From Flavobacterium sp. JAD_PAG50586_2 (GTDB taxonomy: Bacteria; Bacteroidota; Bacteroidia; Flavobacteriales; Flavobacteriaceae), in contig CP096136.1 of the NCBI GenBank assembly GCA_023213215.1, positions 3,696,724 through 3,760,723 of the forward strand: 64,000 nt of DNA, written 5' to 3'. Both the position numbers and the translations under genes were made by a program. The notes beneath the pieces were generated by a model. That model was not told where the DNA came from. It saw only the letters and a list, made by a program, of their open reading frames with translations, and did no database searches. Below are positions 1 to 7,972 of this stretch, piece after piece (position 1 is the stretch's first letter; each line of letters starts with the position of its first letter).

Positions 1-25
1 CGAATACAGTACCAACAAGCGTTCA

Positions 26-685
26 ATGCTCTTGGGAATCCTATTTTGCTTTAGCATTTTCCTTTGCTGTACACTGCTAAATCCGAAAACAGTATTCGCA
101 TTACTGGGTCTTAAGAAAGATTATTTCCTACTGTTGCTTATTTCGAGGCTGATGCAATGGTTCTGCCTGCTGTTGATTTTGCTATATGCCCTTAAGATAG
201 AAAAACAGGATTTCCTGTTGTGGAAAAACCGCAGCTATAAACTACCGGCCTTTGTATTGCATGTCCTGCTACTTTATTTAGCCGTAGTGGTAACAGTAAT
301 CCCTATCCGCATCCTGATTAATCTCTTCGAATTACAACAGGCCAGCAAACAACTGGGCATCATAACATCGGTAATGGCTGAGTACCCTATTATGATTCCG
401 TTTGTCTGCATAACGGCAGGCATTGTAGAGGAATATGTCTTTCGCGGCTATCTGCAGCCTCGGCTCGAAGCGGTTACCAAGAGTCCGTTTTTGGGCATCC
501 TCATAAGTGCAGTATTGTTTGGAGCCGGGCATTATACCTACGGAACGCTTGATAATGTGGTTGTACCTTTCGTTATTGGGCTGGTGTTCGCCGTGTATTA
601 TTGGAAGTACCGCAATATCTACACGCTGATAGTATGCCACACGCTCATCGATTTGATTTCGATAAGTGCGATGGTTTATAAATAA
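26..685 (+). CDS. CPBP family intramembrane metalloprotease
   Basis: Membrane-embedded protease-like protein of the CPBP (CAAX protease / bacteriocin-processing) family. The three family motifs are visible: EEYVFRGY with E135-E136, FGAGH with H169, and CHTLID with H205, all within hydrophobic helices. About six membrane segments can be traced. The frame is open back to base 2 of the window, so the true start may lie upstream and the listed ATG may be internal. No neighbour suggests a specific substrate. A second CPBP protein, unrelated in context, lies at 52361-53314. The family call is firm; the cellular role is unknown. Confidence 0.85.
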   Translation: MLLGILFCFSIFLCCTLLNPKTVFALLGLKKDYFLLLLISRLMQWFCLLLILLYALKIEKQDFLLWKNRSYKLPAFVLHVLLLYLAVVVTVIPIRILINLFELQQASKQLGIITSVMAEYPIMIPFVCITAGIVEEYVFRGYLQPRLEAVTKSPFLGILISAVLFGAGHYTYGTLDNVVVPFVIGLVFAVYYWKYRNIYTLIVCHTLIDLISISAMVYK

Positions 686-782
686 CAGGTGGAGATAATA
701 TAATTAGTTCGCTGAATAATACAACATGTTTTAGGGTGTCTGGCTATAAATTTATACCATCTAACAAACACTCCTTAAACAG

Positions 783-1334
783 ATGAAAACGAACAGACTC
801 TCCGAGACTCTAACCGAGGCCCTAAACGACCAAATGACTAAGGAAGCACATGCTGCACAGATTTATTTATCTTATGCTGCCTGGGCCGATGGCGAAGGAT
901 ATGGCGGTATTGCCAATTTCCTATTCCGACACGCCGGTGAAGAGCGCAACCATATGATGAAGGTTTTGGAATTTATACTGAAACGAGGTGCAAAAGTGAA
1001 GGTTGTGGCGATTCCACCTCCGGCTGCCGACCCATCAAGCGTGAGTAACTGCTTCGAGAAAGTGTTTGAACATGAGGTAGATAATACGAGTGCAATTTAT
1101 AAAATAACCCGAATGGCCTTTGATGAAGGAGACTGGATTACGTATAATTTCATGCAGTGGTTTGTAAAAGAACAGGACGAAGAGGAAACCCTTGCATTAG
1201 AATTGCTTGATAAAATCAAGATAGCCGGCGGTGAAAAAGCTACACCTCAGGCCTTATATGAACTTAATAAGGAGCTAGAAAAAATGCCGGACGAGGCAAC
1301 ATTGGCAGAAGATGTAACTGTAGACAAGCCTTAG
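783..1334 (+). CDS. ftnA: Ferritin, iron-storage protein
   Basis: Non-haem ferritin (183 aa) that oxidises Fe(II) and stores it as a mineral in a 24-subunit shell in the cytoplasm. The four-helix-bundle ferroxidase ligands are recognisable: E21 in KEAH, E54 and H57 in the EERNH motif, and further acidic residues in the second half (VKEQDEEE). Length fits bacterial FtnA with a slightly longer acidic tail. It stands alone, with about 100 bp upstream and 200 bp downstream free of genes. I see no obvious Fur-type palindrome in the upstream gap. Confidence 0.93.
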   Translation: MKTNRLSETLTEALNDQMTKEAHAAQIYLSYAAWADGEGYGGIANFLFRHAGEERNHMMKVLEFILKRGAKVKVVAIPPPAADPSSVSNCFEKVFEHEVDNTSAIYKITRMAFDEGDWITYNFMQWFVKEQDEEETLALELLDKIKIAGGEKATPQALYELNKELEKMPDEATLAEDVTVDKP

Positions 1335-1538
1335 ATTGCCCGGAACCACTATACGGTTATCGAACGTAGTAAATAGTTCAGTAACCACTTTAATACATCT
1401 TGTAACATTTCTATATTACTTATCTGGCTTACTAAATTATAAATCGCGAATATATTATTTAAAAAACAAGTCCATAGTTGAAAAAATAAATTAGCTTTAC
1501 AAAGCAGCCTTCTAACAAAGCAGTGCTAAACTCCATAT

Positions 1539-2831
1539 ATGGCTAATAAAGTAACATTAAGTAAGTTTTCCTCTTTCAGGATAGTATTGGTCTATGCTAT
1601 TTTTAGTGCCATTTATATTTACACTTCTGATTATTTCCTGGAAACGATAGTAAATGATGTAGTCTTACTCAGCAAGTTTCAGACAGTTAAGGGACTGGGG
1701 TTTATATTAATAACAGCTATTCTCCTACATATACTGGTGAAGAGGAATATTGATAAGACTTCTGCATACTATCAGCAAATCATCAATGTAAAACAGCAAT
1801 CCGCCAGCCAATTGCGGCAATCACAGGAAGACTATATGCAGCTGTTCAATCATAGTCCGTTACCAATGTGGATCTTTGATCCGGAAACCCTACAGTTTAT
1901 CCTTGTAAATGAAGCCGCCTCCAATATCTACGGGTATACAGCAGAAGAATATGCCAACATGACGCTGAGGGACATCCGCCCTTCAGAAGATGCTGTCCTT
2001 TTGGATCAGTTGCTTTCCGTTTCCCAACCCAGTAACCGTTATGCTGTACCTCGCATATTGAGGCACCAAAAGAAAAACGGCGACATTATCATGGTTAAGA
2101 TTCAGATCACAGGTGTCACTTTTAAAGGCAAAAAGCTGCGGTTGGCCTCCTCCGCAGATGTAACAGCGGAAATGGAAACACAGAATAAACTGGTAGAAAC
2201 TAATTCCCGATTGCAGCTCGCCAGTGAAATTGCCAATTTAGGATACTGGACCAAAAACCTGCTTACAGAGGAAATCGTATGGTCAGAGGAAATATACAAG
2301 ATATTTGAAGTCGACCCGAAAACATTTATACCTGATTCTGTTTCCATCTCTGAATATTACCATCCTGACGACAGGGCAAGCTTCGATCCTCAATCTTATA
2401 AGGGTTTTGAGGAAAATACCATCAATGAAAGTGAACGCAGGATAATTACGGGATCGGGGAATACTAAATGGCTGCTGGTACGTCAATACCTGACAAAAGA
2501 CGAGGAAGGTAACCCGTTAAAGCTCGAAGGTATTGTGCTTGACATTACCAAAAGTAAGCTGAACGAGCAGGAGACACTTGAAAGGATGGAAAAGATTGAA
2601 TCACAGAATAAGGCATTGAAGGAAATATCCTGGACGCAATCGCATCTGGTTAGGGCTCCACTTGCTAACTTATTAGGCCTGATAGCTATCCTCAAGGAAA
2701 GCGATAAAGACAAGCCAACTGACGAATTGCTTATAACTTATATAGGTGAGTCTGCCGAAAAAATGGACAACATCATACATACTATTGTTGATAAAACGAA
2801 AGACTATAATTCTGAGCCATCAGAAACCTGA
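1539..2831 (+). CDS. Membrane-anchored PAS domain protein with H-box-like helix, no ATPase domain
   Basis: 430 aa. Residues about 10-70 form two membrane segments. A PAS domain follows at about 100-215 (it begins FNHSPLPMWIFDPETLQF), then a second PAS/PAC at about 225-345. The C-terminus holds a dimerisation-like helix, SWTQSHLVRAPLANLLGL, in which H369 sits where the phospho-acceptor histidine of a HisKA domain would be. The protein stops about 60 residues later, so the HATPase catalytic domain is absent. The frame ends cleanly and no ATPase-like sequence follows in another frame, so this is not simply a frameshift. Similar truncated PAS proteins occur in Bacteroidota. A signalling role is inferred; the partner is unknown. 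Confidence 0.75.
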   Translation: MANKVTLSKFSSFRIVLVYAIFSAIYIYTSDYFLETIVNDVVLLSKFQTVKGLGFILITAILLHILVKRNIDKTSAYYQQIINVKQQSASQLRQSQEDYMQLFNHSPLPMWIFDPETLQFILVNEAASNIYGYTAEEYANMTLRDIRPSEDAVLLDQLLSVSQPSNRYAVPRILRHQKKNGDIIMVKIQITGVTFKGKKLRLASSADVTAEMETQNKLVETNSRLQLASEIANLGYWTKNLLTEEIVWSEEIYKIFEVDPKTFIPDSVSISEYYHPDDRASFDPQSYKGFEENTINESERRIITGSGNTKWLLVRQYLTKDEEGNPLKLEGIVLDITKSKLNEQETLERMEKIESQNKALKEISWTQSHLVRAPLANLLGLIAILKESDKDKPTDELLITYIGESAEKMDNIIHTIVDKTKDYNSEPSET

Positions 2832-2872
2832 TTTTTATAAGGATTCAGGCAACCACGAAGTTTCAATAAGAA

Positions 2873-3520
2873 TTAAACATTAAAAACAGCCGACCAGTTC
2901 TGTTCAATCTGCAGCTTCATTTCTACCAGGCTCATACCTTTATATTCTGAAGCTAAGCTGTAGACTTGTTCTAAACTTTCTTCAATGGTATCTGTTTCGA
3001 GAAAGAACCTGTCATTTGGCACCGACCGGAACACTTCCCTTAATTCGGGATTCCGCATCAAATACTTTCCAAACGAGAGATAAAATCCGTTGGCTAACAA
3101 TTGTTGGGCAACCTGCTCATTCTTCGAAAAGCCGTGTATGATTATCGGAACTGAAATCTTTAATCGCTTTTTGATAGCAAGCAGTTCGTCAAAGGCGGCT
3201 ACTAAATGCAGTACTAATGGTTTCTGATACTGTTCGGCAAGAGCAATCTGCCGTTCAAAAACTTCGGCCTGTAGTGGCATTGGTACCTCAATACGTTTGT
3301 CCAAACCACATTCTCCAAGTGCGAGGCATCCTTTTAGCTGCAACTTTTCTTCAATAATTTTTAAATCGGACGCCAACCGTTCTTCGTTGATGTACCAAGG
3401 ATGGATACCTATAGAATAGTTCGGAACCGAAGCATCAAACTCCCAGGGATACTGATTGACCAGCTCCAAAACAGCAGGGTTATTAGTAAATTTATGGGTA
3501 TGTAAGTTGTAAAACCGCAT
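2873..3520 (-). CDS. TatD family metal-dependent hydrolase
   Basis: Amidohydrolase-fold, metal-dependent hydrolase/deoxyribonuclease of the TatD family (215 aa, shorter than the usual ~255). Metal ligands are visible: H7-T-H9 near the N-terminus, E70 in LGECGLDK, H105, H129 in PIIIHGF, and D177 in LETDT. The start codon overlaps the stop codon of the upstream DUF1684 gene by one base (TAATG), so the two are translationally coupled. The substrate cannot be read from sequence; cytoplasmic DNase or quality-control activity is the usual assignment for the family. Confidence 0.85.
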   Translation of the reverse strand: MRFYNLHTHKFTNNPAVLELVNQYPWEFDASVPNYSIGIHPWYINEERLASDLKIIEEKLQLKGCLALGECGLDKRIEVPMPLQAEVFERQIALAEQYQKPLVLHLVAAFDELLAIKKRLKISVPIIIHGFSKNEQVAQQLLANGFYLSFGKYLMRNPELREVFRSVPNDRFFLETDTIEESLEQVYSLASEYKGMSLVEMKLQIEQNWSAVFNV

Positions 3521-4125
3521 TAATCATGGAATTTCTTGACACCTGCCAATATTTCAATGGCTAATTTATTCTCTAACGGTACAATCGGACAGGAATACTT
3601 GGGATTGTAAGCACAATAGGGATTATAGGCTCTGTTGAAGTCGATTACCACCTCGTTTCCTTTTGGGATCCGCATATCGATATAACGGCCACCAATGTAA
3701 GTTTCCTTTCCACATGACAAATCGGAGAACGGCAGGAAAAGATAGTCTTCATAACCTTCCTTATTCATTAAGTCTAAACCTTGGTATACGTTTAGGGTAA
3801 AGGCTTTTCCGTCCAGTTTAAAATGCAGTTCACCATACTTGACATATTCGGGTGTACGTGATCCGGTGGTTTTCATCTTAAACACTTTCTCTTCCGCAGT
3901 GCGGATAAAGTTAGCGATAACAATTAGCTTTTCATTGATGGGATAAAATTCGAGTCCTTTAAAAACCTTAAAATCGGTATCGGTTAACGGGCTTTCTTTC
4001 TTGTTGGCGTACTCGCTATCCAAATTGTTTTGGTATTCCTTTGAAGTCAGGTTATCATCCAACTGCTGTGCACCCGCAAAGCCTGAAACCAGGAAAAGGC
4101 AAAGCATATAAACAGAATTTTTCAT
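3520..4125 (-). CDS. Exported DUF1684 domain protein
   Basis: 201-aa protein with an N-terminal signal peptide ending about residue 19 (FAGAQ) and a DUF1684 domain. The family's hallmark C-terminal stretch is present: DFNRAYNPYCAYNPKYSCP followed by PLENKLAIEILAGVK. DUF1684 proteins are common in Bacteroidota and Actinobacteria; their biochemical role is not established. Coupled to the downstream TatD-family gene by a one-base stop/start overlap, so the two form an operon read leftward. Confidence 0.85.
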   Translation of the reverse strand: MKNSVYMLCLFLVSGFAGAQQLDDNLTSKEYQNNLDSEYANKKESPLTDTDFKVFKGLEFYPINEKLIVIANFIRTAEEKVFKMKTTGSRTPEYVKYGELHFKLDGKAFTLNVYQGLDLMNKEGYEDYLFLPFSDLSCGKETYIGGRYIDMRIPKGNEVVIDFNRAYNPYCAYNPKYSCPIVPLENKLAIEILAGVKKFHD

Positions 4126-4193
4126 CGTTGTGTTTTTAACAAAAATACTGTAAAACTAACCAATACACTCCAAATCAGAGTAACAAAGTTTCT

Positions 4194-4201
4194 TATCTTT
4201 G
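4194..4201 (+). promoter_or_regulatory. Probable -7 element of the MFS gene
   Basis: TATCTTTG matches the Bacteroidota -7 consensus TAnnTTTG and lies 20 bp before the ATG of the MFS gene. No clear TTTG is visible at the -33 distance, so this is a partial match only. Confidence 0.4.
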
Positions 4202-4220
4202 TCGTATCAACCAACAATCA

Positions 4221-5445
4221 ATGCTCAGTACAGCCTTTCAACGCTACATCAATAACTTCAAAGGATTTTCAAGGGAAATCTGGATACTGACACTCATTAC
4301 CTTTATCAACCGGGCCGGAACTATGGTGCTGCCCTTTTTGTCTAAATACCTAAAGGAGGACCTGCATTTCAGTTACGCCGATATCGGTACCATCCTGTTT
4401 TGGTTTGGAAGCGGTTCTATCATTGGCTCCTGGTTAGGGGTAAACTATCAGATAAGATAGGCTTCTATAGAATCATGATATTTAGCCTGATGACTACGGG
4501 AGTACTGTTGTTTTTCGTGCAGTTTATTACCTCCTTTACAGGACTTTGCATTGCAATGTTTGTCCTGATGATCATTGCCGATATGTTTCGTCCCGCCATG
4601 TTCGTATCGCTTGGCGCGTATGCTACGCCCGAGAACAGGACAAGAGCCTTAACCTTAGTCCGTTTAGCCATTAACCTTGGTTTTGCAGCCGGACCGGCAT
4701 TGGGTGGATTGATTATTATGACCATTGGGTACCGTGGCCTGTTTTGGGTAGACGGCGCCACCTGTATCATTGCCATATCCCTATTCTGGCTGAAGGTAAA
4801 GGAAAAAAGAAAAGTGCTTATATAGATAAAAAGCATCCTGATGATGTATTGACCCACTCTGTGTTTAAGGACGGTCCGTTTTGGCTGTTCCTTTTTAGCT
4901 GCCTGGTGTCGGGTGTTTTGTTCTTTCAGGTGTTTACTACCATTCCGCTATACCATCGGGAGCAGTTTAACCTAACCGAACTGCAGACCGGCTTGCTGCT
5001 GACAATGAACGGACTGATAATCTTCTTTGTAGAAATGCCACTCGTAAGTTATGTGGAGCGGAATAACATCAGTAAAGTAAAAGTAGTAGCCATAGGATGC
5101 CTGTTAATGGCAATCAGCCTCTTCCTAATGCTGGTGGATACCTGGGCCGGAATCCTGGTCATCATGATGCTGTTTATGACTGTGGGCGAAATGTTTGCTT
5201 TCCCATTCTCTAATTCGGTTGCACTAAGCCGTGCTCCTAAAGGACACGAAGGGCGTTATATGGCAATTTATACCATGAGTTACAGCCTTGCGCATATCCT
5301 GAGCGCAAAAGGCGGTATGCAGATTGTGGACTACTATAAGGGTTATCAGGAAAACTGGTTCATCATGGGAACATTGGGCGTAATGGGTATGTTATGCGCG
5401 TTGTGGGTTTACCGACTTATACAACGGGAGAAAAAACTACTGTAA
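4221..5445 (+). CDS. MFS transporter (frame broken twice)
   Basis: Major facilitator superfamily transporter of about 408 aa once two frame breaks are healed. It is readable in three consecutive frames: 4221-4440 (N-terminus, VLPFLSKYLKEDLHF), 4441-~4803 (GGKLSDKIGFYR, the loop 2-3 signature GxLxDRxG), and 4809-5445 (C-terminal half). The first break is at the G4 run 4437-4440, where a fifth G restores WLGGKLSDKIG. The second is at the A6 run 4803-4808, where a seventh A restores KEKKKSAYIDKKHP. Both are single missing bases in homopolymers. Substrate unknown. It could be a real pseudogene, but see the window-wide indel pattern. Confidence 0.75.
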
Positions 5446-5496
5446 ATCAGCACCTTACATTTACTTTATTTTAAATTCCTTAAAAAATAGTTAAAT

Positions 5497-5532
5497 AACT
5501 ATAAAAATAGTTGTGTAACTAAAAACATAGTT
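5497..5532 (+). promoter_or_regulatory. Twin BlaI-type operator palindromes overlapping the blaI promoter
   Basis: Two 16-bp inverted repeats, AACTATAAAAATAGTT (5497-5512) and AACTAAAAACATAGTT (5517-5532), have starts 20 bp apart, i.e. on the same DNA face two turns apart. A TACTTTCG box at 5534-5541 with a TTG at 5511-5513 could be the -7/-33 pair, so a bound repressor would cover the promoter. The site is 28 bp upstream of a BlaI-family gene, which normally autoregulates through TA-rich palindromes of this kind. A further half site (AAAAAATAGTT) lies at 5482-5492. Confidence 0.6.
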
Positions 5533-5559
5533 GTACTTTCGATTTCAAATTAAACAACT

Positions 5560-5919
5560 ATGCAAAAGTTAACAAACAAAGAAGAGGAAATCATGCAGAT
5601 TTTATGGAAGCTTAAAAAAGCTTTTGTAAAGGAGGTCATGGCAGAGATTACGGAAGAACAGCCGCACTATAATACACTTTCTACCATTATCAGGAACCTT
5701 GAGGAAAAGGGTTTCGTTTCGCACAATGCTTTTGGCAATACCCACCAGTACTTTCCTATCGTAAAGATGGAAGACTACAGAAAGCGATTTATGAATACGG
5801 CTATTGACACCTATTTCAATAGTTCATATAAAAACATGGTATCCTTTTTCGCGCAGGAGGAAAAAATATCTGCAGAGGAACTTAGGGAGATATTGGAGAT
5901 TATCGAGAATAAAAAATAG
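5560..5919 (+). CDS. BlaI/MecI/CopY family transcriptional repressor
   Basis: 119-aa winged-helix repressor. The N-terminus (LTNKEEEIMQILWKLKKAF) and the recognition-helix region (HYNTLSTIIRNLEEKGFV) are typical of BlaI/MecI. The C-terminal ~45 residues (SSYKNMVSFFAQEEKISAEEL) match the dimerisation and cleavage region. In the classical system an M56 membrane protease cleaves this repressor when it senses a signal. Here the gene is followed after 6 bp by the first of two M56 genes, so operon and function agree. Two palindromic operators lie just upstream. Beta-lactam resistance should not be assumed: no beta-lactamase or PBP2a gene is nearby. Confidence 0.9.
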   Translation: MQKLTNKEEEIMQILWKLKKAFVKEVMAEITEEQPHYNTLSTIIRNLEEKGFVSHNAFGNTHQYFPIVKMEDYRKRFMNTAIDTYFNSSYKNMVSFFAQEEKISAEELREILEIIENKK

Positions 5920-5925
5920 AGCCAC

Positions 5926-7962
5926 ATGGAGCAGCTGTTTACATACCTAATTAAGTCCGGCGGATTGCTTGCTGTGTTCTATGTTGCGTACCATTTTTTG
6001 GTGCGGAAAGAGACGTTTTTCAATAGCAACCGTTGGTTCCTATTGGGTGGATTAATAACCTCACTCCTATTGCCGCTCTATTTTATCAAAAAGATAATAA
6101 TAGTGGAACCAACACTATGCCCGACCAGTAATGTTGTCCACAATGCCCAACAGCCTCCCATTATAATACCTGATATTCCCGTTGCCGAACCCTTTAATTG
6201 GTTACAGTTCCTATGTGTAAGCTACTTACTGATTGTCGGTATACTTGTAGTTAGGATGCTGTTTAACTTTGTTTCGCTTTATCGTATGCTATATAATCAG
6301 CAAGTAACTAAAAGGGAAGGATTTAAATTTATTAACCTAAACAAGAATATAGCGCCATTTTCTTTCTTTAATTATATAGTTTACAACCCTGATCTGTATT
6401 CGGATGACGAAGTTCAAAGCATCTTATTGCACGAAAAGATACACAGCCGCGAAAAGCATTCGGCCGACATTATCATTACCGAACTTTTCTGTTCTGTATT
6501 TTGGATCAACCCTATTGCCTGGCTTTACAAAAAAGCCATAACCCAAAACCTGGAATATATTGCCGACCAAAAAGCGATTGAACAGTTGGAAGATAAAAAA
6601 TCCTATCAACACGCCTTACTTAAAGTAGTTTCTAATCAAAACTGCCTGCCTATAACCAATAATTTTTATCAATCATTAATCAAAAAACGAATCGTTATGC
6701 TAAACAAAAATCAATCACACAGAAGAAGTTCTCGGAAGTATGCCTTAGTCATCCCTGCCCTAATTGGCTTTGTACTCCTATTCCAGGTAAAGACGGAAGC
6801 CAAGGAAAGAAAGCTTGCAGAAAGCACCAAATCTTATTCGGCAAATCTTCCGTTAACGGATAAAACCTGGACAAAAAACACCACCGACAGTCAATTCAAT
6901 GCCGATGCTAAAATAATGGCTGATGCAAATATTATATTCGATTTTACTGAAATCAAACGGAATTCCAAAAACGAAATCACATCCATTACCATTTCCTTCA
7001 GTGATGAATTAGGAAACAACAGCACCGATACTTTTACCAATACAAACGGAATAAAACCAATTCGTTTCATAAGAGATATCAATAACGGCAAAGGTCAGAT
7101 AGGATATTTGGGAGACAATGACATTCAGAAAGAGAATGTGAAAGTGGAATATTCCGGAACATTTTCAACGGTTACCACACTTGTCTTCGATAAAATTTCG
7201 AGCGATGAAGAACTTAAAAGCAGCGCAACCGAAGTAAAAGAAAACCATAACATCGACCTGACTTTCTCTAATGTAAAGAGAAATGAAAAAGGTGAAATCA
7301 TCACAATAAAAATTGCTTATAACGACAACAATGGCAAAAAAGGAAAAGTGGAACAGATCCGAACGATTCCAATCCGCCCAATTTTCTTTAAAGCCATCAC
7401 TCCAAAGGACGGAAAAACGGTTATCGGCTTTTATGATAATTCAGATATGACCGTAAAGCCGTTAGACCCTGTAAATGAAGGTAAAATAATTACTGTTGAA
7501 TCCATTAAGGATGACGCTATAATATACGTTGACGGTCAGCGCTACACTAAAGAAGATTTAAATGAACTCGATCCAAAGGGGTTAGAGAGAATAGAGATTC
7601 TAACAGACCTGCCTACACTGACAAAATACGGAGCAAAAGACAAAGGTTCAGTTGTGCTTATCACTACCAACTGGACAACCAGACAAGAGCCAAAACCTAA
7701 TCCTGTAAATATCATAACCATTGCGAATGGCGATGAGGTTGTGGTTTACGATCGATTCTACATGAAAGTTCCGGGATATCCAACAGTACAATTCACTGAA
7801 AAATCCCCTGTACTGGTAATCAACGGAGTACAGAAAAACAATCCAAGACTACTATTGGAATCGATGAATCTTATGAAAATAAAAGACATCAAAGTGCTTA
7901 ACGATAGCGATAAAGAAGTAAAGGGGGCACCAATTTCTAAAGTAGTTATAACCTTAAAGTAA
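5926..7962 (+). CDS. BlaR1-like M56 family metallopeptidase with plug-like C-terminus
   Basis: 678 aa. Residues 1-~115 contain three membrane helices (SGGLLAVFYVAYHFLVRKET). The zinc protease motif is HEKIH at 169-173, with downstream E in NLEYIADQKAIEQLE; another helix lies at about residue 275-290. The long periplasmic part carries two copies of a repeat domain (about 325-400 and 425-505) with the shared core KRNxxxEI. It ends in a segment like a TonB-receptor plug (GLERIEILTD followed by YGAKDKGSVVLITT). It sits 6 bp after blaI and 10 bp before a paralogue. By analogy with BlaR1 it should sense an envelope signal and release BlaI; the signal is unknown. Confidence 0.85.
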   Translation: MEQLFTYLIKSGGLLAVFYVAYHFLVRKETFFNSNRWFLLGGLITSLLLPLYFIKKIIIVEPTLCPTSNVVHNAQQPPIIIPDIPVAEPFNWLQFLCVSYLLIVGILVVRMLFNFVSLYRMLYNQQVTKREGFKFINLNKNIAPFSFFNYIVYNPDLYSDDEVQSILLHEKIHSREKHSADIIITELFCSVFWINPIAWLYKKAITQNLEYIADQKAIEQLEDKKSYQHALLKVVSNQNCLPITNNFYQSLIKKRIVMLNKNQSHRRSSRKYALVIPALIGFVLLFQVKTEAKERKLAESTKSYSANLPLTDKTWTKNTTDSQFNADAKIMADANIIFDFTEIKRNSKNEITSITISFSDELGNNSTDTFTNTNGIKPIRFIRDINNGKGQIGYLGDNDIQKENVKVEYSGTFSTVTTLVFDKISSDEELKSSATEVKENHNIDLTFSNVKRNEKGEIITIKIAYNDNNGKKGKVEQIRTIPIRPIFFKAITPKDGKTVIGFYDNSDMTVKPLDPVNEGKIITVESIKDDAIIYVDGQRYTKEDLNELDPKGLERIEILTDLPTLTKYGAKDKGSVVLITTNWTTRQEPKPNPVNIITIANGDEVVVYDRFYMKVPGYPTVQFTEKSPVLVINGVQKNNPRLLLESMNLMKIKDIKVLNDSDKEVKGAPISKVVITLK

Positions 7963-7972
7963 ACCAAAACCT

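Noticed and set aside
4221..5445. Programmed frameshifting in the MFS gene
   Set aside because: The shifts lack slippery-site plus stimulator architecture and match the window-wide loss of one base in homopolymers.
5497..7962. Beta-lactam resistance locus
   Set aside because: BlaI and BlaR1-like proteins are present, but there is no beta-lactamase or altered PBP gene; in Bacteroidota this pair is common without resistance.
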